Made by a program: the position numbers and the translations under genes | Notes under the pieces: generated by a model | Database searches by the model: none | Told to the model about the DNA's origin: nothing | What the model saw: the letters and a program-made list of their open reading frames with translations, nothing else | Shown: piece by piece, positions 45,288 to 54,225 of the stretch | Position numbering within the stretch: position 1 is the first letter of the stretch | Layout: the number at the start of each line of letters is the position of its first letter | Assembly: GCA_048499435.1 (NCBI GenBank) | Contig: JASNZW010000002.1 | Location: 124,001-188,000 of the forward strand | Direction: 5' to 3' | From: DAOTWC01 sp048499435 | GTDB lineage: Bacteria; Chloroflexota; Anaerolineae; Aggregatilineales; Phototrophicaceae | Length of the DNA: 64,000 nucleotides

Positions 45288-47432
45288 ATGGCGGCGCTGA
45301 GTTCAGATACTTATCCCCGGCAGGCGGCGGCCCGCGGTGACCTGGGCGCTATTATCGCTTATACCCTGCGCGCGATCACCGTAGATATTCCCGCCGATTT
45401 AGCGTGCGCCTGCTACCACCGCGCCGAATCAGATACGTTCGACAAAATCGTACACTACCAGCCCGGCGGCGCGGCTGGCGACTTCAGCGACCGCGACCTG
45501 GACCACGTGTACGGCCTGCTGCGTGACCGCATCCTGGCGCTGCCGGCGGCTGCCAGCCCGCAGTTCCTGGGCGCGCCTGAGCTGGCCGGGACCGGTTTTG
45601 CGTCGGCGGCGCTCTTTCTGCTGGAGCTGTCAGAAACCGGCCGGGGCGTGGTGGCGCTGTTCGCGCGCGCGGCGCACGCCTTTGCAGCGGCGGACACGGC
45701 GCGCCTGAGCGCGCCGATCACGATCGTGCGCACGGTGCTGGAAAACTTTTACCTGCACGACGTGCTTACGCACAACGCCATGATCACCCGCGCGATCAGC
45801 TACCTGGCCCAGGCCGTCACCGATGACCCGTCGCCGCAGCACATCGTCGAGACGCTGCACGACCACTTATTCGGCGCGCATGTCACGAGCTGCGCGCTCA
45901 TGCTCTACGGCCCGGTCAGCGAGGACCGCCCGCGCGGCCCGTTCGACTACCTGGAGATACGCGGGTCGTGGTCGCGGCGGCACGGCAGCGGCATCGCGCT
46001 GGGCACGCGCCTGTATGTGCACGACTACCCGGCGCTGCTGGCCCGCCTGCGGCGCGGCGAGACCGTCGCTATCAGCGATGTCAACGCCGCTGGCATCCAC
46101 TTCGACCCATTTGCCCGCACGCTGCTGCGGGCCGAAGGCGTGACCGCGCTGCTGCTGCTGCCGGTCCACACCAGCCAGCGCCCGCTGGGCGTCATCCTTA
46201 TCGCCGCCCGCCGCCAGCACGAGTTTGCCGCGCGCGAGCTGGAGATGTACCAGCGCGTGAGCGAGTTTCTCGCCCTCAGCACCTTCGCCCAGATGCTGCT
46301 GCAGCAGCATGACCTGGTGCAGCAGGGCCGCGCCGCGCTGCTCGACGCCGTGACCGACGGCGTGCTGATGGTGCTGCCAGACGCCGCCGGCGCGCGCGTC
46401 CTCACCGTGAACCAGCGCTTCACCAACCTGTTCGGCCTGCCAGAGCAGCAGGCGCAGGGCTTGCTGCTGGCGGACCTGCTGCGCCGCATGAAGCTTCCCG
46501 AAGCGGTCCGCCGTGACCTGTCCGCCCGCCTGCTGGATGTCCCGGTGCGCGACCCGCTCGCCCAGGAAGGCAGTTTCGACATGGTGCACGCCGCCGGTTA
46601 CCCGCTGACGATCAGATGGTACAGCGCGCCGGTTTACCAGAATGATCGCGCGATGGGCCGCATTTACATCTTCAGCGACATCACCGCCGAGCGCGAGGCG
46701 GTCCGCCTGCGCTCAGCCTTTCTGTCGCAGATATCGCACGAGCTGCGCACGCCGCTGACGTCTATTCACGGTTTCGCCCAGCTCATCCTTGAAACCGCCG
46801 GCGACGAGCTGCCGCCGACGACGCGCGGCTATGCCGAGATCATCCTGGCCAGCGCGGCCCATCTGCGCAGCATGTTCACCGATATCATCGAGGTCACGCG
46901 GGCTGAAGCCGGTGAGCTGCGCCTTGAGCTGCACCCGATACACCTGCCCGCTGTGGTTGGCGAGACGGTCGCGCGCCTGGAAGTGGAGTTTAAGCGGCGC
47001 GACCAACAGATCATCATGGACCTGGACGCCGCGCTGCCGCCGGTGCTGGCGGACACCGGGCGCATCATCCAGGTTATCACCAACCTGGTCACCAACGCCA
47101 TTAAGTACTCGCCCGATGGCGGCCAGATTCACCTGCGCGCCCGCGCGGTGAACGCCGCCGCTGACCTGCCGGACAGCGCGCCGGCTGATCTTACGCTGCC
47201 AGCCGTGCTGGTCACCGTTGACGACCAGGGCGAGGGCCTCACCTGGGCGGACACGCACCAGATTTTCATGCCCTTTTTCCGTGTGCGGGGGGTGAGGAAG
47301 GTCGAAGGGACCGGGCTGGGCCTGACGATCACCCGCTCGATCATCGAGCTGCACCGCGGCAGCATCTGGGCCGAGGCCGCCTCGCGCGAGCGCCCCGGCG
47401 GGCATTTTCTGTTCGTGCTGCCGACCGCCTGA
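45288..47432 (+). CDS. Sensor histidine kinase with GAF and PAS-like domains
   Basis: A 714-residue kinase without membrane segments, so a cytoplasmic sensor. A GAF-like region covers residues ~160-335, a PAS-like region ~345-465, and the dimerisation domain has His484 in ISHELRTPLTSIHGFAQLI. The ATP-binding domain shows N-box VTNLVTNAIKYSPDGG, G1 VDDQGEGL and G2 EGTGLGLTI. It should phosphorylate the regulator encoded before it. The signal is unknown; GAF and PAS domains often bind small molecules or chromophores, but no cysteine in a chromophore motif is evident. Confidence 0.9.
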   Translation: MAALSSDTYPRQAAARGDLGAIIAYTLRAITVDIPADLACACYHRAESDTFDKIVHYQPGGAAGDFSDRDLDHVYGLLRDRILALPAAASPQFLGAPELAGTGFASAALFLLELSETGRGVVALFARAAHAFAAADTARLSAPITIVRTVLENFYLHDVLTHNAMITRAISYLAQAVTDDPSPQHIVETLHDHLFGAHVTSCALMLYGPVSEDRPRGPFDYLEIRGSWSRRHGSGIALGTRLYVHDYPALLARLRRGETVAISDVNAAGIHFDPFARTLLRAEGVTALLLLPVHTSQRPLGVILIAARRQHEFAARELEMYQRVSEFLALSTFAQMLLQQHDLVQQGRAALLDAVTDGVLMVLPDAAGARVLTVNQRFTNLFGLPEQQAQGLLLADLLRRMKLPEAVRRDLSARLLDVPVRDPLAQEGSFDMVHAAGYPLTIRWYSAPVYQNDRAMGRIYIFSDITAEREAVRLRSAFLSQISHELRTPLTSIHGFAQLILETAGDELPPTTRGYAEIILASAAHLRSMFTDIIEVTRAEAGELRLELHPIHLPAVVGETVARLEVEFKRRDQQIIMDLDAALPPVLADTGRIIQVITNLVTNAIKYSPDGGQIHLRARAVNAAADLPDSAPADLTLPAVLVTVDDQGEGLTWADTHQIFMPFFRVRGVRKVEGTGLGLTITRSIIELHRGSIWAEAASRERPGGHFLFVLPTA

Positions 47433-47433
47433 C

Positions 47434-47470
47434 AAAACCGGCCCCGCTCCACCGGTGGGAACGGGGCCGG
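47434..47470. terminator. Bidirectional terminator between convergent genes
   Basis: Nine-base-pair stem CCGGCCCCG/CGGGGCCGG (47438-47446 with 47462-47470), with an inner CCACCGGTGG palindrome. AAAA before it gives a T-run for the minus-strand gene ending at 47501. Confidence 0.65.
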
Positions 47471-47500
47471 CCGCGATTTAGCAGCGCTGCCGCGCGCGGC

Positions 47501-48943
47501 TCAGGGCCACGAGTAGCGCACCGTGTAGGTGATGATCTTTTCCTCACCGGGGCGCACTGTGGCACGAAACTCAATGGTTGACGAATCCAGCTTCTCGAAA
47601 GCGTCCGAGGCGTTGAGGATTTCCCAGTTGCTCCAGCGGAACAGGCGCTCTGGCACACGGATTTCGACCGCCTGGTCTTCCTTGCGGTTGCGCAGGCGAA
47701 TCTCGTAGGTTTCCTCAATCACGTTGCGCCCCAGCAGCGTGAAGTTGGTCTGCGTGTGCTGGCCAACCAGGTCGAAGGCGTTGCCCAGGAAAATGCGCAG
47801 GTCCTCGCCTTTCGGCGTGTGGTCAATCGTGTTTTCGCCGATCAGCAGGGCCGCGCCGTCGGTGTCTTCCTTGTACACGCGCACGCGGCCAGCGGGCAGG
47901 GCCGCGCCCACCCCGTCAGCCGCGCCGGTCGTGAACTCCAGCCAGTTCTGCACGTCGCTCACGCCGGTCTGGGCGTAATACTGGTCGGTGTTGGGGCCGT
48001 AGTAGCCGTAGAACTGCGGGCTGGCGTCGTACACGTAGAAGGTTGTCGCCGGCACATTGGTCGCCGTCACGAACTCGACCTGTTTGGTCTCGTTGTTGTT
48101 GATCGTGACCGGGCGCTGAATCTCGTACAGCTTGTACTCGAAGAACTCACGCTGCTCCACCTGCGGCGCTGGTGCGGCGTCCTGCGCCCTTTCCAGCATC
48201 ATCACGGCGTTGGCCGCCGTCGGTTCCGGCAGCCGGTTGACATCGCCGGCCACCAGTTTGACCAGCGCGTCGCGGTAGGCCGCGCCGCTGCTGTTGGTCA
48301 GCGTCACCCACCCGTTCAGGTCGAGCGCGGTGCTGTCGCTGTTGAGCAGCAGATTGTAGTCCGCCGTCCAGTTGATGCCGCCCGCGAGGTAGGTCAGCTC
48401 GACCAACTGCGCGCCGCCCAGCGCGCTTTGCAGCAGCCAGCGCAGCGTGGGCCGCGTGATTAACCCGTCGGGCAGCGAGGGAAAGGCGATATTGCGCAGC
48501 TTGCCGCTGTTGAAGTAGAGCACCTGGCCGTCGTCCTGCCGAACGATGAGGTCGCTGCCGCGCCCGCTCAGCAGCGTGCCGCTGAACTGCGCGCCGTCGT
48601 CCAGCGTGATTGTGACCGTCTGGTCAACGTAGCGCGCCAGCAGCGCGCTGATGCCCACCAGGTCATAGATATAGTTCTGCTCCAGCACATACGTGCCCTG
48701 CGGGTCGGTCAGCGACCTGAATGTGACTGAAGTTGCGTCAATGCTGGCCGCCACATCGGTGAAATCGAGCGTGGTCAGGCCCGCCAGCAGGTCGAAAACG
48801 CGCCGGTCCTGGATCAGCGCCGTGCCCTGGTTGAAAATCGTTACGCTGACACCTTCGCCGCTGTCCGCGCTGTCCTGCGCGCCGGCTGCCTGTGTAGCCA
48901 TCAACACCCCCATGAGCAACCCGATCAAAATAAGTCTGCGCAT
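47501..48943 (-). CDS. DUF4139-domain exported protein
   Basis: A 480-residue protein with a signal peptide (LIGLLMGVLMATQAAGAQDS) and an extracytoplasmic body of mainly beta-strands. Family marks include VTIFNQGTALIQDRR at the start of the mature part, LTYLAGGINWTADYNLLL in the middle, and ELRLRNRKEDQAVEIRVPE-like strands near the C-terminus with WEILNASDAFEKLDSSTIEF. Function of DUF4139 proteins is not known. It is alone between the kinase and the divergent gene at 49135, and its start lies 191 bases from that gene. Confidence 0.85.
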   Translation of the reverse strand: MRRLILIGLLMGVLMATQAAGAQDSADSGEGVSVTIFNQGTALIQDRRVFDLLAGLTTLDFTDVAASIDATSVTFRSLTDPQGTYVLEQNYIYDLVGISALLARYVDQTVTITLDDGAQFSGTLLSGRGSDLIVRQDDGQVLYFNSGKLRNIAFPSLPDGLITRPTLRWLLQSALGGAQLVELTYLAGGINWTADYNLLLNSDSTALDLNGWVTLTNSSGAAYRDALVKLVAGDVNRLPEPTAANAVMMLERAQDAAPAPQVEQREFFEYKLYEIQRPVTINNNETKQVEFVTATNVPATTFYVYDASPQFYGYYGPNTDQYYAQTGVSDVQNWLEFTTGAADGVGAALPAGRVRVYKEDTDGAALLIGENTIDHTPKGEDLRIFLGNAFDLVGQHTQTNFTLLGRNVIEETYEIRLRNRKEDQAVEIRVPERLFRWSNWEILNASDAFEKLDSSTIEFRATVRPGEEKIITYTVRYSWP

Positions 48944-49066
48944 GTTTAATCCCTTCCGCAGCTCTCTGCACTTGTAGTAAGACGCCGCCGGGGGCGATCC
49001 GGTTCCAGCGCGCTGTCCCTGGCGGCGCGCAGCCAGCCCAAAACTCGATTATACCAGCCGCGGCGT

Positions 49067-49099
49067 TTGACAGCGGCCAGCGCGCGTTCAGGCTATAAT
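49067..49099 (+). promoter_or_regulatory. Candidate promoter of the LytM/SH3/glycosidase-like gene
   Basis: Perfect TATAAT at 49094-49099. A TTGACA at 49067-49072 stands 21 bases upstream, longer than ideal. The predicted leader is short (~30 bases) and fits the GTG start at 49135. Confidence 0.45.
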
Positions 49100-49134
49100 T
49101 GCGCGTGCTGGCCTGTACACGGGGAGCCAAAATT

Positions 49135-51147
49135 GTGAGCTTTCTAGCCCGCCTATTCCGACGTCAGCCGAGCAGCCCTGCGCCGGCGCGCGACCCCCTG
49201 CTGCCGTCTGAGCTGCCGGGGGCCGGCGGCGGCGTGGAAGCGCCGCGCATTTCGCACGCGCTGGTGCTGCCCGACCAGGACTTTCTGGCGTGGTACGCCG
49301 CTGCCCAGGCTTACGAGCGCGCCTTTGAACGGGTGGCCATCGTGCGGTCGCCGCGCGGCAACGACCTCAACCGCTTCTACGCGGTCAGCGCCGTTGAAGC
49401 GCCCAACGTGTGGCTGAACGACAACGCGCTGGCGCACATCCGGCGCGTGTACCCCAGTGTGGTGCGCGTGGACACGATCCGCGTCAGCACGCCGGACCAA
49501 CTGCGCCAGGCGCTGCAGGCGCGCATCGCCGCCAACGACCGCTTCGGCGAACGAACGCAGGACGGCCACCTCAACGACCGCTTTGTCCTGCGCTGGCCAA
49601 CCGACGCAGTGCCAGCGCGCATCGTGCGCGGTTTCGACGCCGACCTGGGCGACGGGCGCAAAAACGAGGGCCTCGACCTGTTCGCGCCCGCCGGGACTAT
49701 CGTGCGGGCGGCGGTCACCGGCGTCGTGGCGGCCGTTGTCCGCCAGCCAACCGCCACCGGCTACGGGCCGTATGTGCAGATCAGCGCGCCGTCCGGCGCG
49801 GGCGGCTCTTACCTGGTGTCGCACATTGGCCTGGACGAAATCCGCGTCCACAGCGGCCAGACGGTCACGGCGGGGACGGTGCTGGGCACGTCCGGCCAGG
49901 CCACCGTCAGGCTGGTGGTGCAGCAGCCCGGCGGCGGCCTTGGCGGCTATCCCCTGCCCGACGTGGTGGACCCCACGCGCATGATCTTCTGGGAGGGCCT
50001 GCGGCTGCAGCCGTTGGGCAGCGGCCTGCGCGTGCGCGAACGCCCCGGCGCGCAGTTCAACGTCCTTCAGACGCTGAACATGAGCGACCTGCTGGAAACG
50101 CTGGAGATTCACGGGCGCACGCTGCTCAAGGTGGGGCAGCAGGATGAATGGATCAACGTTCGCACGCCCAGCGGCACATCGGGCTACGCCGCCGCCTGGT
50201 TCCTGGCCGCCACCACCATCCAGACGATGCAGGCCGCCATTACCGGCGTCAACCTGGATTACCTGCACGCCCTGGGGCGGCCCGCGCCGGCGCGGCTGGG
50301 CCGCCTGGGCTGGGTGCGCTTCCCTTACAACGTGTCCTACGACCCGGCCAACGGCACGTATGGCAACACTAACCTGACCGCCGCCTACGCCCGCTACCGG
50401 CCGTTTATCGAACAATATGCGCGCGCCGGCTTTCGGGTGCTGCTGGTGCTCACGCACCAGACTTACGGCGAAGGCCAGGGCTATGTGTGGCCGCAGATGA
50501 CCGAAAGCCGCTGGCGCGAGCTGACGGCCCGCTTTGCCGAGATGGCCGGGGTTATTGCGCGGCAGTATGCCGGCAGCGGGCTGGTGTCCGGCTATCAGGT
50601 CTGGAATGAGCAGGACGCGCCCGCTGAGGCCCGTTCCTCGGTCGCCATGCCCGCCGGGACCTACGCTTACCTGCTGGGCGAGACGCTGCGCGCCATCCGC
50701 GCCGCCGACACGCTCACGCCCGTGATCACCGGCGGGCACACCGGCGGCCCGGTCAAGGGCGCGGCTTACGCCCGCCAGACGATCGCGGCGCTGCCGCCGG
50801 GGCTGCGGCCTGACGGCGTCGCCTGTCACCCGTATGGGCGCGGCGTTGGCTCGCCTTACGCGCCGTTCGGCCACATTGACGACGAGGTGCAGGCGTTCCT
50901 CAGCGTGCTGCCCGGCAGACGCCTGTGGATCACCGAGTGGGGCGTGCTCGACCAGCCCGACGACCCGCCGGAGGCCGTCGCTGACTACGCGGTGAGCACG
51001 CTCAACCATCTGGTGCGGCGCTACCCCGGCCAGTTACAGGCCGCCATCTGGTACGCCTGGGCGCAGGGGATGGACAACGGCTACGGGCTGGTAGACGCCC
51101 GCGACCGCCCGCGCCAGCCGCTTCACGACCGTTTCATCGGTTTTTGA
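49135..51147 (+). CDS. Multidomain protein: LytM/M23-like domain, SH3-like domain, glycoside-hydrolase-like TIM barrel
   Basis: A 670-residue protein with no evident signal peptide. Residues ~170-280 resemble an M23 peptidase core (GRKNEGLDLFAPAGTIV, YGPYVQIS, YLVSHIG, VTAGTVLGTSG), but the first metal ligand (His of HxGxD) is Asn. An SH3-like segment follows (~300-365: LRVRERPGAQFNVL, GYAAAWFLA). The C-terminal ~300 residues look like a glycosidase barrel (GYQVWNEQDAP and LWITEWGVLD with two likely catalytic Glu). Start GTG 49135 has GGGGAG eight bases before it. A cell-wall-acting enzyme is inferred. Confidence 0.75.
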   Translation: MSFLARLFRRQPSSPAPARDPLLPSELPGAGGGVEAPRISHALVLPDQDFLAWYAAAQAYERAFERVAIVRSPRGNDLNRFYAVSAVEAPNVWLNDNALAHIRRVYPSVVRVDTIRVSTPDQLRQALQARIAANDRFGERTQDGHLNDRFVLRWPTDAVPARIVRGFDADLGDGRKNEGLDLFAPAGTIVRAAVTGVVAAVVRQPTATGYGPYVQISAPSGAGGSYLVSHIGLDEIRVHSGQTVTAGTVLGTSGQATVRLVVQQPGGGLGGYPLPDVVDPTRMIFWEGLRLQPLGSGLRVRERPGAQFNVLQTLNMSDLLETLEIHGRTLLKVGQQDEWINVRTPSGTSGYAAAWFLAATTIQTMQAAITGVNLDYLHALGRPAPARLGRLGWVRFPYNVSYDPANGTYGNTNLTAAYARYRPFIEQYARAGFRVLLVLTHQTYGEGQGYVWPQMTESRWRELTARFAEMAGVIARQYAGSGLVSGYQVWNEQDAPAEARSSVAMPAGTYAYLLGETLRAIRAADTLTPVITGGHTGGPVKGAAYARQTIAALPPGLRPDGVACHPYGRGVGSPYAPFGHIDDEVQAFLSVLPGRRLWITEWGVLDQPDDPPEAVADYAVSTLNHLVRRYPGQLQAAIWYAWAQGMDNGYGLVDARDRPRQPLHDRFIGF

Positions 51148-51165
51148 GCGCGGTATCGTCGAGCG

Positions 51166-53091
51166 ATGTGCGGTATCTGCGGCGTTGTTGACCTTGCCGG
51201 CCAGGGCCGGGCCAGCCCGGCTTTAGTGCGGCGCATGGCTGAGCTGATTCGCCACCGTGGGCCGGACGGCGACGGCTTTTACGACGCGCCCGACGCCGCC
51301 CTGGGGATGCGCCGCCTCAGCATCATTGATGTCGAGGGCAGCGACCAGCCGCTTTACAACGAGGACGGCAGCGTCGCCCTGGTGTTCAACGGCGAAATCT
51401 ACAACTATCGCGAGCTGCGCGCTGACCTGGCCGCGCGCGGCCACGCGCTGCGCACCGCCGGCGACGGCGAGACCATCGTCCACCTGTATGAGGAACACGG
51501 CCTGCGGCTGTTCGGCCACCTGCGCGGCATGTACGCCTTCGCGCTGTGGGACAGCCGCGCCCGCCGCCTGCTGCTGGCCGTTGATCATATTGGCATGAAG
51601 CCGCTGTACCTGCGCGAGTGCGGCGGCCTGCTGCACTTCGCCAGCGAGGTCAAAGCCTTCTACGCCGACCCGGACATGCCGCGCGGCCTGAACCTGGCGG
51701 CGCTCGACGCTTACCTGAGCTTTGGCTATATGATCGGCCCGCAGACGCTGTTTGAAGGCGTGCGCCGCCTGCCGCCCGGCCACGCCCTGGTGGTCGAGAA
51801 CGGCGCGCAGACGCTGCACCCCTTCTGGTCGTTTGGCGCGCCCGCCCCGGCGAACAGCGGCAGCGAAAGCCTGATTATCGAGCAGGCGCGCGGCCTGTTG
51901 GCGGAGTCGGTGCGCATTCACCTGCGGAGCGATGTCCCGCTGGGCTTGTTCCTCAGCGGCGGCGTCGACTCGGCGGCGGTGCTGGCGCTGATGGCGCAGG
52001 ACGCCGGCGGGCGCGTTCAGACCTACACCATCGGCTACGACGCCGCCGTGCCCGACAACGAGCTGGCGCAGGCGCGCCGCATCGCCGGGCATTTTCAGAC
52101 GCAGCACCACGAGCGCGTGATTTCAGCGGACGACTGGTGGGCCGGCTTTGAGCGCTATATCTACGCCCACGATGAGCCAAACGCCAACCCGTCGGCGGTG
52201 TCGCTGCTGCTGCTGGCGGAGCTGGCGGCGCGGCACGTCAAAGTTGTGCTCACCGGCCTGGGCGGCGACGAGCTGTTCGGCGGCTACCCGAACCACCACA
52301 CTATCGCGCGCGCGCTGCGGGCGCAGAAATCGTGGGGGCGGGCGCTGCGCCCGCTGGCCGGGCCGCTGGGCGCGCTGGAGCCGTACTACCCGGCCATGAA
52401 GCGCTACCGCCTGGTGGGCGCGCTGCCGACCTATCTGCCGCGCCTGCAGCACGCGCTGCTGCCGCCCGCTGAGGCGCTGCTGCGCATCCAGTCGTTCGAC
52501 GGCCTGGCCTTCAGCGACCACCTGCGCGGCCAGCTCTACGGCCCGGCGCTGCAGGCCGCCTGCCAGCGCGAGCGCTATCGCGAGCGCGCCTTCGCGGCGA
52601 TCGTTGCCCGCAGCCAGCGCCCCGACCCCGACGACACCGCGCTGGCGCTGGTTATCAACACCTGGCTGACCGGCAACGCGCTGCTGTCGCAGGACAAGAC
52701 GGCGATGGCCCATGCGCTGGAGGCCCGTGTGCCGTTTTTTGACCCCGCCCTGCTGGATTTCGCCGCGCGCGTGCCGCCGCCGCTGCGCATGCGCAGCAAC
52801 AAGTATGTGCTGCGCGCCGCCATGCGCCCGCTGCTGCCGGCGTTCGCGCTGGAACGCCCCAAGCAGCCGTTCAGCACGCCGATCCTCAACTGGTTTGAGG
52901 GGCCGCTGGCCGGGCGCATTCAGGACGTGCTGCGCGACCCGTCCGCGTTCGCGCCGGGGCTGTTCGAGGCCGGCGCGCTCACGCGCCTGCTGGACGCGCA
53001 TTTCAGCGGGCGCGCCCGCTACACTGAGGTGATTTTCCGCCTGCTGACGCTGGCGCTCTGGCAGCGCCAGTTCTTAGCGCCGCCGCGCTAG
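51166..53091 (+). CDS. asnB: Asparagine synthase (glutamine-hydrolysing)
   Basis: A 641-residue enzyme that makes asparagine from aspartate, ATP and glutamine. It starts MCGICGVVDL, with Cys2 the nucleophile of the N-terminal class II glutaminase (residues ~2-190; RRLSIIDVEG, FNGEIYNYRELR). The C-terminal synthetase domain has the ATP-pyrophosphate loop LFLSGGVDSAAV and GLGGDELFGGYPNH. It lies 18 bases after the preceding gene, so may be co-transcribed. Some AsnB-like enzymes with surface-glycan genes amidate sugars or peptides, so the product need not be free asparagine. Its stop overlaps that of the convergent gene. Confidence 0.93.
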   Translation: MCGICGVVDLAGQGRASPALVRRMAELIRHRGPDGDGFYDAPDAALGMRRLSIIDVEGSDQPLYNEDGSVALVFNGEIYNYRELRADLAARGHALRTAGDGETIVHLYEEHGLRLFGHLRGMYAFALWDSRARRLLLAVDHIGMKPLYLRECGGLLHFASEVKAFYADPDMPRGLNLAALDAYLSFGYMIGPQTLFEGVRRLPPGHALVVENGAQTLHPFWSFGAPAPANSGSESLIIEQARGLLAESVRIHLRSDVPLGLFLSGGVDSAAVLALMAQDAGGRVQTYTIGYDAAVPDNELAQARRIAGHFQTQHHERVISADDWWAGFERYIYAHDEPNANPSAVSLLLLAELAARHVKVVLTGLGGDELFGGYPNHHTIARALRAQKSWGRALRPLAGPLGALEPYYPAMKRYRLVGALPTYLPRLQHALLPPAEALLRIQSFDGLAFSDHLRGQLYGPALQAACQRERYRERAFAAIVARSQRPDPDDTALALVINTWLTGNALLSQDKTAMAHALEARVPFFDPALLDFAARVPPPLRMRSNKYVLRAAMRPLLPAFALERPKQPFSTPILNWFEGPLAGRIQDVLRDPSAFAPGLFEAGALTRLLDAHFSGRARYTEVIFRLLTLALWQRQFLAPPR

Positions 53092-53693
53092 ACGCCCGCC
53101 GGCGTCGCGCCGGCAGCGCGGGCCTGCCGCGCGGCTTCGGCCATCTGCGGCAGGTGTTCGACTTCGTGTCTGAGGCCAAACAGAAGGCAGGCGGGCGCGT
53201 TCATCTCGCCAAAGCGCTCAATAAAGCGCGGCGACAGCCCGCGCAGCACGTCCAGGTGCGGCGTGTCTGGCCAGGCTTTGAGATACCCCAGGCGCAGCCG
53301 GCGGCTTTCTTCTAAGCGCTGCACACACTGCGCTTTCGTCGTGATATCTTTCCAGCCGGTTTCGTAGCGCAGGCGCGGCTCTGCCGGGTAGGCGATGCCG
53401 CGCGCCAGGATCGAGCTGTAGGCGGCCCATTCCTCGCTGCTGGCCGTCACATGCGCGATCAGGTGGGCGAGGTTCCAGCCGATGTGTTCTTCGCCGGCAG
53501 CGGCGAACGGGTCGTGCGCGTCGGGGTCGTGCGGCTCGAACACGACATCGGCGTCGCTCAGCGGCGCGATCAGCGCCAGCATAGCGTCAATGCTGGCGTT
53601 GGTGGCCGCGCGCAGCTCGTTCACGCCGAAGCGCTTAGCGAACGTGAGGATGGTCATCGAGCCGTTGGTAACAGGGGTGAAGTCAATCTGCAC
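53088..53693 (-). CDS. DinB-like four-helix protein
   Basis: A 201-residue protein of the DinB/YfiT-like four-helix-bundle type. The likely metal histidines are in GWNLAHLIAHVTASSEEW and in GLRHEVEHLPQMAEAAR. Members act as thiol-dependent or metal-binding enzymes, but no reaction can be assigned. The start is GTG at 53693 with GGAG upstream; an in-frame ATG at 53657 is an alternative. Its TAG stop overlaps the TAG of asnB within the palindrome CTAG (53088-53091). No terminator seen between the two. Confidence 0.75.
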   Translation of the reverse strand: MQIDFTPVTNGSMTILTFAKRFGVNELRAATNASIDAMLALIAPLSDADVVFEPHDPDAHDPFAAAGEEHIGWNLAHLIAHVTASSEEWAAYSSILARGIAYPAEPRLRYETGWKDITTKAQCVQRLEESRRLRLGYLKAWPDTPHLDVLRGLSPRFIERFGEMNAPACLLFGLRHEVEHLPQMAEAARQARAAGATPAGV

Positions 53694-53826
53694 AGGGTTT
53701 ACTCCGGTGAAAGCGCGATAAAAATGGCTGCCAGCCAGGGAGGGCCAGCGCCCTACAGCTTAGAGGGCCAACAGCGGCGTAATCTTACCTGAAATTACGG
53801 GCCAGCCCGCTTCTGCCTCTGGCGGC

Positions 53827-54225
53827 CTAAAACAGCGTGCCGTCCAGCGAGAGCGGCACATCCAGCCGCATCCACGTGCGGCCCACCCGGAACAGCGTGC
53901 CAGGGCGCAGGCTCACGCGGCCCCGGATGCGCTCAGCCTCGCGCTCGACAAATGTGCCGTTGCGGCTGTTGGCGTCTTCCAGCCAGAAGGTGAGCAGGTA
54001 GGGGCTGGTGACCGATTCGGTGGCGGTGACTGACAGGGCGGCGCAGCCCAGGCGGGCGTGCAGGCGCGACGCCTGGTTGTCGAAACCCAGGTACACGTCG
54101 CAGCCGTCGCGCCGCCCGATGGTGTAAACGACTTCCTCGCCGGGTTCGGGCTGTTCAAAGCGCAGCGTTTTGCCGTCCTGTGGGCCGCTCATAAACGTGA
54201 GCGACAGCTTCTTGTTGTCAATCAT
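53827..54225 (-). CDS. FHA-domain protein
   Basis: A 132-residue protein that is almost entirely a forkhead-associated domain, a module that binds phosphothreonine. The hallmarks are VVYTIGRRDGCDVYL (Gly-Arg), NQASRLHARL (Ser-Arg-x-His) and EDANSRNGTFVE (Asn-Ser-Arg-Asn-Gly-Thr). There is no membrane segment. Its ATG overlaps the end of the kinase-TPR gene by eight bases, so it is made with that kinase and may read its phosphorylation output. It is the last gene of the ClpC-like/kinase/FHA operon. Confidence 0.92.
   Translation of the reverse strand: MIDNKKLSLTFMSGPQDGKTLRFEQPEPGEEVVYTIGRRDGCDVYLGFDNQASRLHARLGCAALSVTATESVTSPYLLTFWLEDANSRNGTFVEREAERIRGRVSLRPGTLFRVGRTWMRLDVPLSLDGTLF

Noticed and set aside
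49153..51009. Minus-strand open frame of about 618 codons
   Set aside because: Antisense to the multidomain gene at 49135; no recognisable domain and biased composition.
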